Assembly: GCA_027186245.1 (NCBI GenBank)
Contig: CP114496.1
Span: 9,450,001-9,514,000 of the forward strand
DNA from: Coriaria nepalensis
Taxonomy: Eukaryota; Streptophyta; Magnoliopsida; Cucurbitales; Coriariaceae
Direction: 5' to 3'
DNA length: 64,000 nucleotides
Of this stretch, positions 1 to 14,947 are shown piece after piece. Within the stretch, counting starts at the first letter, position 1, and every line of letters starts with the position of its first letter. The position numbers and the translations under genes are program-made. Under the pieces are notes generated by a model. That model saw nothing but the letters and a program-made list of their open reading frames with translations. It was not told the origin of the DNA and made no database searches.

Positions 1-193
1 AGCTGGATACATCCTTAAAAAATAAAAATAAATAAAAATAAACCACGTATACGTATTCTTCGTGTATATATAAATGTATACGATTTTGGAGAGGATGTGG
101 GTCCCCACGTCATCTTCTCTAAAATGAAAACCGGAAGCCTCCGGAAAAAGAAGTCAGTTGCAGTCAGTTACAGGGACTTGTATCGAACCGACT
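1..193 (+). promoter_or_regulatory. Upstream region and 5' leader of ERA1
   Basis: AT-rich sequence with an ATATATAAAT-like TATA candidate near 65-73, followed by a leader running to the ERA1 ATG at 194. A frame open from 97 only overlaps the ERA1 first exon out of phase and is not a gene. The left edge of the window cuts the promoter. Confidence 0.45.
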
Positions 194-3062
194 ATGGACT
201 CGCCGGCGGTTCAGAGCTGTCAAACGGTGACGCAGCGCGATCAGTGGATGGTGGATTCTCAGGTTTCTCGGATCTACCATCTCTTCTTCAGTGTTCCACG
301 GAGCTCGCAAGAAGTCATGTAATTAAGCTAGGGCTTTTTCTTTTTCTCTATTCTCCATTCTATTATTGCTTTAGATGTTGAGGATTTTGAAGAACCTTTC
401 TCTGTTTCTTCCTCCTTAGGTTGGAGCTTAGGCGCGATGATCACATGGAGTACCTCATCAGGGGTCTTACTGGACTGGGTCCTTCATTTTGCGTCCTCGA
501 TGCCAAGTAAAACTCTCATGCTTTATACTTATCTACTTTTTTTTTCCCGCAATTTATGATTTATATTCAGATTACCATGTTAATTGAGCAAGCTCGATGA
601 GCATGTAAAGTTTGCACTTTTACAGTGATGAAGAGAAGTGCTTAGACTACCATTTCCCGTTTCGTTATTAGCTTTTCTTTTTTTCTTTTTTTCTTTTTTT
701 CTTTTTTTCTTTTTTTCTTTTTTTTTTTTCTTTTGATGCAGTCGACCTTGGCTTTGCTACTGGATCCTGCACTCAATTGCTTTGCTGGGAGAGTCTGTTG
801 ATACTGATCTCGAGAAGAGAGCTGTTGATTTTCTCAATCGCTGTCAAGTATAAAATCGAGCCTCACAATTAGGATTTTGGTCTAAAACTTGAAAAAAATT
901 TATGTCTATATTGTGGTTTGTTTCTACCATGAAGTATTGTATTACCTTTCTTTATACTGGCAGGATCCAAATGGTGGATATGGAGGTGGACCTGGGCAGG
1001 CAAGTGAATTTTTTTTAGATTAAAATTTCAACTATTTACAATAATGAACTAATATATTATTTTTTGCTCAGCTGCCTCATCTTGCAACAACTTATGCTGC
1101 AGTGAATTCTCTTGTTACTTTGGGTGGTCATGAAGCATTGTCATCCATTAATAGGTTGTCAGTTTGTAACCCTTGAAGAAAATAACTTCAGCAGCTTTTT
1201 ATTTTTGATATCTTCAGTAATGGATTTGACGTAGTCTCTATGACGTTTTTCAGACAGAATCTGTACACGTTTTTGCGGCGTATGAAACACCCAAGTGGAG
1301 GATTTCGGTGTGACATTGCCTCCTTTATTCATTTTTTTTTTCTTTTTATTATTAAAAAGGATATCCCTTGTTGTTACTGAGGCCACTGTGGATATGGCCA
1401 AAATAGGATATCGTCTGATTCTTACTAATTTCTTCCTTCCTAGTATATGTGAAGAAATTTGGGTTTGGATCCTGTAGATGACACCAATTGTTTATTGTAC
1501 TTATATTTTGTTCTTAGGATGCACGAAGCAGGAGAAATTGATGTTCGAGCTTGTTACACAGCCATTTCCGTAAGTTGTTATGCACTGAAGAAAGCAACCT
1601 CATAATGAACTTTTCTACTCTCAACTTTTAAAATTACTGTTTTAGTATGACAATTTTTGGTGACACATAAGTTTTTATACTGATTAGGTTGCAAGTATCC
1701 TGAATATCTTGGATGATGACTTGGTACAGAATGTGGGAAATTACATCTTAAGGTTGGTCATAACATACCCTTCAATCCCCTCTTTTCTGTTCTTTTTGGC
1801 TCTATTCCTTCCTTCAAGCTTATTTCCAAAAGATTAAAAATAGGTTATTACATGGGTTCTCTTCTCTGTAGTTGTCAGACATATGAAGGTGGTATTTCGG
1901 GTGAACCTGGATCTGAAGCTCATGGTGGGTATGTTTTCACACTGAGCATACTTTTCTTCTCTCTGCTTTTTGTATCTCTGTTTGTATAAGTTTCTAGCCG
2001 TGTTAATATTTTGACTTGTTCTCTTGTATAAAAGGAATCTCTTTCTCGTCTTCGTTATATCCTTTCCTCTCAGACAGGGCCTCACAGATACAAAACTTCC
2101 TTTAGGTACACATTTTGCGGATTGGCTGCAATGATTCTGCTCAATGAGGCCAATCGCTTGGACTTGGTGAATTTAATTGTAAGACAGTATTGCCTCTCAT
2201 TTTGGTGATCCATATTATATCTAGATACCAATCAAATGAATAAAATGACCATTAACTTTCCTTTTTCTTTTCTCCATAAGGATTGGGTGGTATTTCGACA
2301 AGGTGGAAGAGAGTTTGGATTTCAGGGAAGAACAAATAAGCTTGTAGATGGCTGCTACTCCTTCTGGCAGGTTAGTTACTCATACTTTCATCTCCTTCCG
2401 GATTATATGATAGGACTAATAAGTAAAGATGAACAGGGAGGTGTTTGCGTATTATTACAAAGACTAAGCTCAACCATCGATGAACAACTAGTATTTCATG
2501 GAATTGTCAATCCAGAGGGTCCTACAGGTAGCTCAGTTGCTTGTATACAATCTGTCTGCTGTTATTGATTGCAGTCTTAGAATCTCTGCATTCTTCAATA
2601 CAGGTCTGAACGCTTCCAATCCAGTTAATTTCAGTGATATCGGCTATGAATTTATCAAAAGGCATTCAAATACAGAACCATTCTTTCACAGCTTAGCTTT
2701 GCAGCAGTACATCCTGCTATGCGCCCAGGTCTGCTTCCCAATACATATACCACCACAAGCTCTTTTCTATTTTGTTCTTCTCATCTAATATTATCATGCT
2801 TGGTCCATTTCCTTTTTTGAAGGAGCAAGAAGGCGGAGGACTTAGAGACAAACCCGGTAAGCGGAGAGACTTCTATCACACATGTTACTGCTTAAGTGGC
2901 CTTGCTTCGAGTCAATATGCCAGTTCAAAGAATGAGAATGACCCGCCATTACCACGCTCTGTAGCAGGCCCCTACTCTAACCTCTTGGAACCTATCCACC
3001 CTCTCTTCAACGTTGTCATTGAACGGTACTATGAAGCACAAGAGTTCTTTGCAAGGTCCTAG
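194..3062 (+). CDS. ERA1: Protein farnesyltransferase subunit beta, multi-exon
   Basis: Beta subunit of the cytosolic CaaX farnesyltransferase, which transfers farnesyl from farnesyl diphosphate to the cysteine of C-terminal CaaX boxes; in Arabidopsis its loss causes ABA hypersensitivity. The ATG at 194 opens MDSPAVQSCQTVTQRDQW. Following exons encode the prenyltransferase repeats with GGYGGGPGQ, GGISGEPGSEAHGG and GREFGFQGRTNKLVDGCYSF. The zinc ligands are visible: Asp and Cys in LVDGCYSF, His in FYHTCYC of the last exon. The protein ends YYEAQEFFARS with a stop at 3060-3062. Introns sit at about 319-420, 510-740, 1000-1070, 1160-1255 and onward. The plant-specific acidic loop before the last repeat is short here. 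No break was seen. Exon junctions between 2530 and 2640 are the least certain part. Confidence 0.95.
673..732 (+). repeat. Interrupted poly-T tract (CTTTTTTT repeats) in an ERA1 intron
   Basis: About 60 bases made almost only of T with a C every eight bases, lying immediately before the 3' splice site GATGCAG at about 741. It acts as an unusually long polypyrimidine tract and is probably length-variable. Confidence 0.9.
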
Positions 3063-5924
<2,862 letters not shown>

Positions 5925-6869
5925 AGAAGATCAGTAAGACAAAGATGAAGATCACGGTGCTTCTGCTTTAATGTGCATTAATCAGTATGACTTGTAATTA
6001 AATAAGGTTGTGTGGTGAAGAAGTATGAACTGATTATTATGTTACGGTATAAGATTCTGTGTTCTTGCTTTGCATATATAACATGGTCTTTTTTGCTCAA
6101 AAGCTAAGGATTTCTTCTGTCCAACTCTTGAATATTGTACTCTTTTTATAGACCTTGTATAGGTAGATAAATCCATCTCGGTCTCGTATGTTAGCTTCAT
6201 ACTATCATATCTTACATGTTATTAATACTATATACGAGTAGAATTAATCGTTCTACTGTATATTAGGAACAAAGAAAGACCCATGATGATATATGATCAA
6301 TACTTTCTTAGAAAGTTAACATACAACACAGACAAACAATTTATTGGTTGTTGCACAAGCAAGCACTGTCTGCAAGATTGCTACTCTTGCAAGTGTTGAC
6401 CTATTCCTATGTCAATTCATCCGTTGACAATTAATACACGGCAAAATAAGTCAACGAATTGGAAGTTCAGCTTCCAACTTCTAGTTCTAAGTGCATGTAC
6501 AAGTGCTCATCCTCCCTCACGTACGGTCGCAACATACTACTACCAACCACAAGCTCTAAATTTCATAAGAGAAGGTGCTAACACAAGAAGATTGCCAAAT
6601 TTTTGATAATCAGTTTTCGTATTTATAAATTTTTGGCCAAACAGGGCCTTGAGTCTTTTTATTACAGCAAACAATTAAGAAGAGGGTAGCAATAAGTACT
6701 GGAAATACATGATTCCGACCACACATTAATGTTATTTTTATGATTATAAAAACACTAATTATACTTAAGACACTCATTGATCTGCATGCAGTACTATGTA
6801 ATTGGTTGGATCAGCTTCCATTAAACCTCATGAAGATGTGTTACGGTCTGATCTTTGTTTTATTGACTA
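5925..6869. other. Intergenic between convergent genes
   Basis: Holds the 3' UTR of the reductase (+) and of the zinc-finger/exonuclease gene (-). A small open frame at 6409-6606 has no recognisable motif and is not called. Nothing else was seen. Confidence 0.55.
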
Positions 6870-8598
6870 TTAATTATCCAAGCACCAACAGTAGTAATCA
6901 GACCTAGAGATCTCCAACATTTGTTCTGATGTCATTCTCTCAAGCTCACTTTGCCTCCATGTTGCAAAGCTATTCTTGTTTTGTGGGTCAGAAGCCAATG
7001 GGTAGTCCTCTATCCTATGAACTTGTGATCTCATTCTCATGTACAGCTTCATGCTTGCAACACAATCTTCATATGGATCTTGTATCCCATTTTGAATCTC
7101 AAACCTACATATATACATATATAATCACTCTTTTTATTAATTAATTAATTAACTAATTAATATACCAAATTGTTGCACTTACCCAAGATATACTTGTGAT
7201 AGATACTTGAGTGAGTTGCTGAGTTTGCTTGTTTTCATCAATGGAGGATATCTTGCAGTATCCCTATGGTAATCATATATCTTATTAGTATATAGAATGA
7301 TTTGATTGATTGATACATATATATATAGATATATCATATACATAACTAGTTGAGTTTATAAGTAGTATGTACACACCTGAACATTACAGATGGATATTCA
7401 ATTTGCAAGCGATCAAGGTCATGATCTAAACCATGGCCCACAAGAATCCTTGCTCTTCCACCTCTAGGTCGAATCTGCCACAAAGGTTGACCATTACACA
7501 GGAAGTCTTGAATCTTCTTTTGCACTTGCCTCATTGGCATTGCATCCCTTAGGAATTCCGGTCGGATTCCGGTCGAGTCATACCTTAATCGAAATAACAC
7601 TATCGTTTATTAACCGAATATAATTTAAAAATCAAGCAGAGATGTATATAACATGAATTGATTTTGTTACCTATAGTTAGTGACAGGGATGGTTGGCTTA
7701 ACATAAGTGTGGAAGATGATGTTTTCATTTTCATCGATGATGCAAACTCTTGCACAGATATCTAAAGAGCCATCGTTGCCTCCACCCACCATTTTGCAAG
7801 CTAATGCAACCACCTCTGGCCCTCTTGTTCTTCCATTGTCTATAATCAGGTTGTCTCGAATCCCTAAGTTCGCCAAGCGGCCGAGTATTCCCTAGAACAA
7901 GGAAAAAGAGAATCATCATAAAGGAAAACTCCTCAAATTAATATTGCAATTAAATATTATTTTTAAGCTATCAAATAACTTTAAAGTTTGAACCGGTAGT
8001 AAACAGATCGATTAATGACGATTCTTACTGGATTGAGTCCAGCAGAGACTTGGCATGTTCTTTGTTGATGAACCCTAACAGAATAAGCGCTATCAAAGAT
8101 TGCTAGGCAGAACTTGCACCCTCTCACACTGAATATCTCTTTGCATTCAGCTTTTGGTAATGGCCCTACCAAAATAAAATAAAATAAAATAATAAATAAT
8201 AAATATAGAAAGAGCAAAGTATAAACTATATATTATATATATATATATATGTACGTATATATGTTGATAATTAGTTAATGTACCAATAAGATGTTCTCTA
8301 AGGGACTCAAAAGATCTGCAATGCTTCCTGCAAATCCCACAAGTGGGTTCATGATTCGAGTGAAACACGGTTCTCATATGATCCACTAAGTGTTCCATCC
8401 TGATGAATTGCCTGAAGCATGCTGCACACTTATTCCTGTTTCATGCATATACTTAGAACCTTATAACACAAAACAGAAGAACTGTTTTCATGGAAACCTA
8501 TCTATTATGTTATAGTAGACGTCAATTAGAGAAAAGAGACCGTAGATAGAGAGACAGACAGACAGACATAACCTTGAAGTTTCCGAAGAATCCGCCAT
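6870..8598 (-). CDS. C2H2-type zinc-finger protein with DEDDh exonuclease domain lacking catalytic residues
   Basis: Seven exons with consistent GT..AG junctions: 8573-8598, 8284-8435, 8029-8165, 7671-7891, 7377-7583, 7183-7263 and 6870-7104. They sum to 1059 nt (352 aa) with frame kept throughout. The start reads MADSSETSRNKCAACFRQF. The N-terminal part has three Cys-x2-Cys..His modules (CAAC..H, CGIC..H, GCKFC..H). The C-terminal part is an RNA exonuclease 4/ISG20-type fold. Motif I normally reads D-x-E but here is VVALACKMVGGG, so Asp is Ala and Glu is Lys. The middle motif GHGLDHDLDRL keeps its Asp. The final motif has IQDPYEDCVASM, keeping Asp but with Gln where His is expected. Because the ORF and splicing are intact, I infer a pseudonuclease that may keep RNA or protein binding. 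Known relatives are annotated as apoptosis-enhancing nuclease or REX4-like. Confidence 0.9.
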
Positions 8599-8697
8599 TT
8601 TTGGCCTGTTGAAAAGATTAGATTACTTTGTATATATGGATGTTGTGGGTGTAGCTAGGGTTACCGAAAGAGCTTGAGAGTTAAGGTTGATGATGAG

Positions 8698-8708
8698 GCT
8701 ATTTATAG
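8698..8708 (-). promoter_or_regulatory. TATA box of the zinc-finger/exonuclease gene
   Basis: The minus strand reads CTATAAATAG about 100 bases upstream of the ATG at 8598, a typical plant TATA placement. A (CT)n tract at about 8804-8840 lies further upstream. Confidence 0.5.
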
Positions 8709-11637
8709 AAGAGGGGGGTGGTGATAATGGTGTGCAAGTTGAGTGTGGAGGTTGATTCTTTTTGTGTCATGAGGTAGTACTATAGCCTTATCTTGATAAA
8801 AATAGCTCTCTCTCTCTCTCTCTTTCTCTTCTCTCTCTCTTTGGAATCGAACATTCTTAGTGATCCTAAAGCTTTGGGACCCTCTTAGAACCAGAATAAA
8901 CATTTTCAGTCTAATCTCTCAACTAGTTTTTACATTGTGTTCGGGTGTTTAATTATCTTGAAAATAAATGATTAAATGTAGGTTTAAAATCACATGACAC
9001 TTAAATAGTAACCAAATTTTCCTCTCGTCAGAGATACCAAAATTTTAAGTTATTTGAACCTCTCCACTGATATGTAACAAACAAGTTTTGAGTTAGATAC
9101 TAAATGTAACATGAGATCTAGCTCAAAGCGCCCCCATCTCTTTTCGGAAGACGGTTGAGTCCCCCTGTCTTTTGTTCCGTTCTCAAGTCCCTGAACTTAG
9201 TCTCGTTGCGTTTCGGTTGTTCTCAAATGAGCATTCGCAATTGTCATTATATGTTTTAGGCCGAACGAAGTAAACTGTCCTCATTAAAGAATGTCATTGT
9301 CATATTTTTGTTATTTTCTAGAATGTCAAAGACCAGATCATTTCAAAGGGACTCACTTAACTTTTTACCTAGATGAATACTATAAAACTATCATACTACA
9401 TAGAGTAATCCTAAACCTTCATCCTTGGTGCATGGCTGATATGACAAACGGTATATGCATTGAATACATAGTGGGCTACTTTCCAAAAAAAAAAAGAATA
9501 CATGGGGCTAAGTCACTTCGAGTACTAAGTGATAAAAAGCCAATATTGCCTAGAAATTATGCAATATCTACAATCAACTAATCCCTTAATTTGTGTATAC
9601 TAAGTGTTTTTTAAAGAGGAATAGGAGATAAGGTGATGAATATACGTAGATGGGTATACACTATGGTATCTATAGGCTATAGCTTATCTCTCTTTATCTC
9701 CTATGAATCATGAAATGTAAAGGTTAAGTGGTGGGTAAGAAAAAATCAAAGAAAATGGATCTATTCAATATGGTGGTTTGACTTTGAAAAGTGGGAAAAA
9801 CTTGCATGCAAGCAATAATGGGGAAAAAAGGTTAGGAAGACTACTTTTTGACTGAAAAGGGGGCAAGGATAGATAGATTCCAAGGTTATTTCGTGCTTTG
9901 AAGATATCCTTATGCCCTATGGCTAGAATATTTATATATAAAAAAAAAAGTAAGGAAAAAAAAAAAAACGAAACGAAACGAAATAATAAAGGCCCACATT
10001 TATAATATTCTTGTATAGAATAAGCTTCTACGTAGTACGTACTGCTGAAGGATCTTGTCCACACAAATTACACCATGCATCGTTTCATGACAATTATTGT
10101 CCTATGCATATTGTCTCTTTCTCTTTCGGAATGTCAAAGGAATTTCTCTCTCTGTCAAACATACAAAGTTACGATGATGAATGAATATGCATGCTCTAGA
10201 ATGATGACATTATGGTCATATACACATCTTAAACGTACCCTTTGTATGCATATATTCATGGTTGCTTATGTTATGGTTGCACATACATGTTTGCGTACTT
10301 GAAATGTAATTTAGAAAATTCTAACAACTGATCTTTGCTAACTGAACTTGATCGATTCTGTTAACTAAGTAATCAATTGTCTCAAGATTGCCTATATTAG
10401 TTGTGATCGTATGTATTGCTTGGTTAAGGGATCCCACCAAAAGCATAGCAAAAGCGAGTCTTCATAAAATAATTGTCACCGATTATAAACTCAAACCTAG
10501 ATGATCGATCGATCAAAATGAAGCTTGACTTAAACTAAGTGGAAGTTGAAATGCCACTCAAAACCAAAACTAGTTGGTTCTCTTTGAAATACGTTGAGGT
10601 ACAACAGTTGACTGAATATCTAGTATGACATCATAATATTTTTTTTAATCTTACATGTAATTTCAAGTCTTGTACGATGATGATGCTCTAGAAAAAAGAA
10701 GAAACTGGAAAGTACAGGAATACCAGCTAGGGCATATTTTTTAAAGCTAAGTTGGTTGACCAGATAACATACTGGTTGAGAAAGCATTCATCTTTTGGAC
10801 ATGTGATCGAGAAACAATATCATGTTATGGCGGTCCATGAAATCTTCTTAATAAGATTGCCTTTATTCCATACTAATTAAACATATATTTTTGGTCGTAT
10901 CAAAAGCATGACATCTACTTCTACTTAGTATGTTTTTGTTTTTATCCTTATGCAAATTTACTCTGAAACCATGTTATTCCGACTTGATTTTCACATCTTG
11001 AAGTTACAATTGGGAAATGGAGATCTCTTTTTTGAATGATAAAGATCTGCTTCTCTTACTATAAATGTTTTCCGAATCTATTCATGATCATTGATATTAT
11101 TTCACAACCACTACATCTAAAGTGTTTGACAATCTATATCACGATTATAAATGTGAATTTAAATTTCTACCACTTTATAAATATGTCGTAACTTAACCGT
11201 GTAATATATGGCGTGGATTAATTGATAGATAAATATGAAGTGATTCTTTTAAAATCAATGTCTTTGGAGAATCTTTGAACTTTAAGACTAAGCCCTTTGT
11301 GAACTAAAAAAGGTCGATACTCAAATAATTCTCTGTAAGACAAGACCTCATTAGAAGACAAGCGTTTCGAAAGCTCATCAAACTTCTATTACTCCACGCA
11401 TGAAGTGAAACCCATCATGAATATAATAGTACGGATATAAGAAATATGACGACTTATTTAAGGTTATATAATCTAAATTGATGTTTCATATATATATTTT
11501 TTTTGGTGGAAAACGACAGGACCTTAATGCAAGTTGCAGCTTAGACATTTTTTCTTCCAATATGTTTTTGTTATCATATTTTGAATGTCAAGAATGATAA
11601 GAGCGATGGATAGAGAGGTCCATAAACATGGCCTCCA

Positions 11638-11720
11638 AACGACGTGTGGGTTTCTACATCTATTTAACTATATGTTATCTAATTAAGCTCCATAAACCCA
11701 CACGTCGTTAAATAGATGTA
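11638..11720. repeat. Two interleaved inverted repeats
   Basis: ACGACGTGTGGGTTT followed by CTACATCTATTTAAC on the left reappears as its reverse complement on the right: AAACCCACACGTCGT then GTTAAATAGATGTAAT, ending beside the first KLCR-like codons. The order is A-B...A'-B', so this is not one simple hairpin. Confidence 0.8.
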
Positions 11721-11723
11721 ATA

Positions 11724-12534
11724 TTGGTGATTGATTGTAATATTGGAGAATATGAAACTGCCCTTGAGCATTATGTTCTAGCAAGCATGGCCTTGGCTTC
11801 TAAAGGGCAAGAGCTAGATGTTGCTGGGATTGATTGTAATATTGGCGATGCTTATTTGGCTCTTTCAAGGTATGATGAGGCAGTTTTCGCCTATCAGAAA
11901 GCACTAAATGTGTTTAAATCAGTTAAAGGAGATAATCATCCGGCAGTCGGTTCGGTGTTTGTTCGGTTAGCTGACTTGTATAACAAGATAGGGAAGTTTA
12001 GGGAATCAAAATCGTATTGTGAAAACGCACTTAGGATTTTTCAAAGGCCGAATCCTGTGATGATATCTTCTGAAGAGATTGCTAGTGGGCTTATTGATGT
12101 TTCTGCTATATATCAGTCCATGAATGATCTAGAACGGGCTCTTAAGTTGCTTAAGAAGGGCCCTACCATCCCGATACCTTGGGCGTTTATAGTAATTTGG
12201 CCGGTACCTACGATGCAATGGGAAGGTATGCTTTTTCATGTTCTTTAGACACAACCCATTTTATAATAGTATAAGCTTTTGAGACCGACTTTCCATTTGT
12301 TTATGTATTAACAAATGCAGGTTGGATGATGCTATTGAGATTCTGGAATATGTTGTTGGAATGAGAGAGGAGAAACTTGGAACAGCAAATCCGGACGTGA
12401 TTGATGAGAAGAGAAGGTTAGAAGAGTTGCTTGAAGAAGCCGGGAGAGTTAGAAACCGGAAATCGCGATCACTAGTTACTCTCCTTGATACCAGCCCAGA
12501 AATAAGTAAAGACCATGGCATCGAGGTGCTATGA
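11724..12534 (+). pseudogene. Kinesin light chain-related (KLCR/CMU) pseudogene, 5'-truncated with internal deletion
   Basis: Plant KLCR/CMU proteins are TPR proteins at microtubule and cell-wall trafficking sites. Here TPR sequence starts abruptly without an ATG: ETALEHYVLASMALASKGQE, then GDAYLALSRYDEAVFAYQKA and VRLADLYNKIGKFRESKSYC. At about 12155 the sequence jumps from ERALKLLKK directly to codons for GPYHPDTLGVYSNLAGTYDA in another frame. The TPR repeats normally lying between are deleted, and the join causes a frameshift. A proper intron (about 12225-12321) and the last exon follow: LDDAIEILEYVVGMREEKLG to the stop at 12534. Retention of an intron excludes a processed copy. A direct repeat GATTGATTGTAATATTGG occurs twice, at about 11728 and 11829. 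Confidence 0.88.
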
Positions 12535-12918
12535 GTATAAAATGATTTGTATATAACATTTTAGATTGTTTTTGTTTTCTCAAAAGTGAGTTGGAAGAAT
12601 AAGAGAATAATATGGTAACAAGAGATGTAAGTATTTTCATTTCACATTAGTGGTAACATAACAAACAGTTTGAGTAAAGTGTTTCATGTTTCTCTTGTTG
12701 ATGTAACAGATTGCCTCTCGGAAATCTACAACATTGAGTGGAACACAATCTTAGATGCGTTTTATGCGGAAAAAAGGATGCTTTTATTTAAGATTAAAGA
12801 GACTGCATAAACTGATATGGGAAAGGATGTAGATATGACAATTAGAAGTAGTTGGATAGCAATTTTCATGAGTTTGAAAGAACATCTAGAAACCATAACA
12901 ATACTACTATAGCCGTTT
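12535..12918. other. Intergenic between the KLCR pseudogene and GDSL gene 3' ends
   Basis: Convergent 3' flanks. An open frame at 12762-13043 (-) is out of phase with the GDSL last exon and is not a gene. Nothing further was seen. Confidence 0.5.
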
Positions 12919-14412
12919 TCATTCTCGGGCAGTTGTAGAAGCCTGACAAGCTTCATGGATGGAGACAGGCGGGTCCGAAAAGGATCCGTTGAGAATCCGG
13001 CTAGCAATCCACTGGTTAGCTTTCTCGGAGTAGTGTATCCCATCCCAGCTTATATGCTTTGATGGATCCTTGCAAGGATTACCATAAACTGTTCCATTCA
13101 CTACTTTCTTCTTCCCGCAATCAATATGATAACCATAATAACTACCACAACAGAACTTGAACGGATTAACAAAACCTGTCATAACGACCAAAAAGTCGTA
13201 AACATTAGACAGCCGCAGTAAGGTGATTCAAATTTCAATAGCAGGTTAATTAGAGTGTAGTATAGAGATAACCTTGATTCTTTGCATTACTAATTAGTGC
13301 ATATTTGGTTGAATATATATCAACATAAGTAAAGGCAGCAAGTGAGAGCTCTGTCCTTAACTTCAATATCAAAGCCTTAAGCTGCCGATTAAACTCTCGT
13401 GCCACGTCATTTTGCGACTTAACACAACCGCTTTGATCGAGATTTTCCGATTTGTGGTATATGATACTATACGGCAAACACCCTACGGGACCTGTACCAT
13501 GCACCCAGAATATCCTTGCTCCTTCTTTGTATAGTGCATGAATGGCTTGAGACAACTGGCTTAGGATGTTCGGCAAGGATGCTCTAACTTGTTCTTCATT
13601 CGTGTGTTGAAAACCGTAGTAGAGATCGTTTTGTCCGATATCGAATGTGTATAGGGCCTTCGAGAATTCATTAGGCCTCGGAAGATTCTCTTTGATCAGT
13701 CCAGAAGTTCCTATGTAGCCAATGTTAATAAGTAACTAGTCTTTAGTATGAAGTATGAACGAAATGTCAATACTTAATCTTATACTAAAAATCCATTCAG
13801 AAATCCGAGTCTGAAACTGCAAAGGAAAACTAAAGTACTAACCATTGGAGATGATTTGATTGTAAAGAAATGCAGTTCGAGACTTAAACCGGATGAATTG
13901 ATATATTTGTACACCGAGATGAAACGGGCTATAACCGGGTGGCCGTATTGACGAACCGCCTGTCGCAAAATTAGCACCGTGCCGGAAATTTGTGCCAAAA
14001 GAGTCCAAATATGGACTTAGGTATGGTAAGTTCAGCTTCTCAGCTGCCCAAAACGCAAAATATATAGCTTCTGATCAACATATATAGATAATAGATCACT
14101 ATAAATTGAAGTTTGGCAAAACTGTAAACTGAAGTTTGATAAACTTGTACCTGTGAAATCTATGATGAGACGGCCGTCACAGTACCTTCCGGAAGGGCGT
14201 CCGAAAAAGGTTTCACCATTGGGTGAATGAACCTCAGACAAAGCAGCTGATATGGCTCCTGTGTCTGAATTTGAGTCTCCAAAGTTGTATATAACCTTAA
14301 ACCCACAACTCCCTGAACCACCACCACCACCAATCACCGGCGTGAACAGTCCCATAAATGCCATAAACAACAACAGGCCATAACCAGTCCAAATCCTAAT
14401 GCTCAAGGCCAT
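12919..14412 (-). CDS. GDSL esterase/lipase (ENOD8/early nodulin-like), secreted
   Basis: Secreted SGNH-family ester hydrolase. The first exon (about 14152-14412) begins [20 protein letters not shown], a clear signal peptide, then a Gly-rich linker and block I with the nucleophile Ser: [10 protein letters not shown]. Exon 2 (about 13843-14044) gives [20 protein letters not shown] and [14 protein letters not shown] (block II Gly). Exon 3 includes block [17 protein letters not shown] (Asn). Exon 4 covers CNS-type features such as [11 protein letters not shown]. The last exon has [13 protein letters not shown] (block V Asp and His). All catalytic blocks are present, so an active enzyme is likely. 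The substrate cannot be deduced. The stop lies at 12919-12921. Confidence 0.93.
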
Positions 14413-14947
14413 GATCGTGTCTTATCTAAGGCTAATAGTAATAGTTGGTTAGTTACAGATTAGAGAAGGAAGACTCGTGAAGTATCCCACTACTCTGGTT
14501 GTCACAATAATTGTGATAAGAGTGAGACTATATGACAAAGTGGCACTTCTGTCTCTTTTTCTTACGTCAGCATCCTTCACATCATCTGCTGGGGCCCAGA
14601 AGAAAAAAAAGGTACGGATATCCAAGAGGTTTCTATACTCACGACGTGTAGTCTTATTACTAAACGACATGGCGTTGAGTCAAGAGGGTACGACGCGTCG
14701 TTCATGTAAAGTTAGACGTTCGGCCATGATATAACGACACGTGTGTTGAATCCGTCTTTCCCTCCTGAGGGAGAGATCCACGGGGAAGCGTACACAACCT
14801 CCGGTTCACATAACCATAATCATCTTCTCCTTCTTCTTCTTCTTCTTTCTTCTTCTTCTTCTTCACTACGCTACTCTCTCTTCCATTTGATATTGAAGCT
14901 TCACTCGAGACAAATCTAGACAGATATTGCCATTGTTGGGCCAGAGA
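14413..14947. promoter_or_regulatory. Divergent promoter region between GDSL lipase (-) and OM47-like gene (+)
   Basis: About 530 bases between opposed start codons, with a GACACGTGTG G-box near 14738. A CT/TTC-rich tract at about 14822-14866 lies in the likely 5' UTR of the plus-strand gene. Open frames here are out-of-phase noise. Confidence 0.5.
14822..14866 (+). repeat. TTC microsatellite in a 5' UTR
   Basis: Runs of TTC/CTT units about 45 bases long, ending about 80 bases before the ATG at 14948. A pyrimidine-rich leader of this kind is common in plant housekeeping genes. Confidence 0.85.

Larger units (their letters stand above)
8599..11723. other. Long intergenic region, no supported gene
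   Basis: Three kilobases of AT-rich sequence. The proximal part is the promoter of the minus-strand gene, including a CT-repeat at about 8804-8840. Open frames at 9291-9581, 9765-10064 and 10075-10302 show no motif, splice pattern or codon bias that I would support. The right end, 11638-11720, holds a short inverted-repeat pair next to the KLCR pseudogene. Confidence 0.6.

Noticed and set aside
9765..10302. Two frames of 75-99 codons in the gene-free region
   Set aside because: No motif, poor codon character, no splice context; one starts inside poly-A/T tracts.
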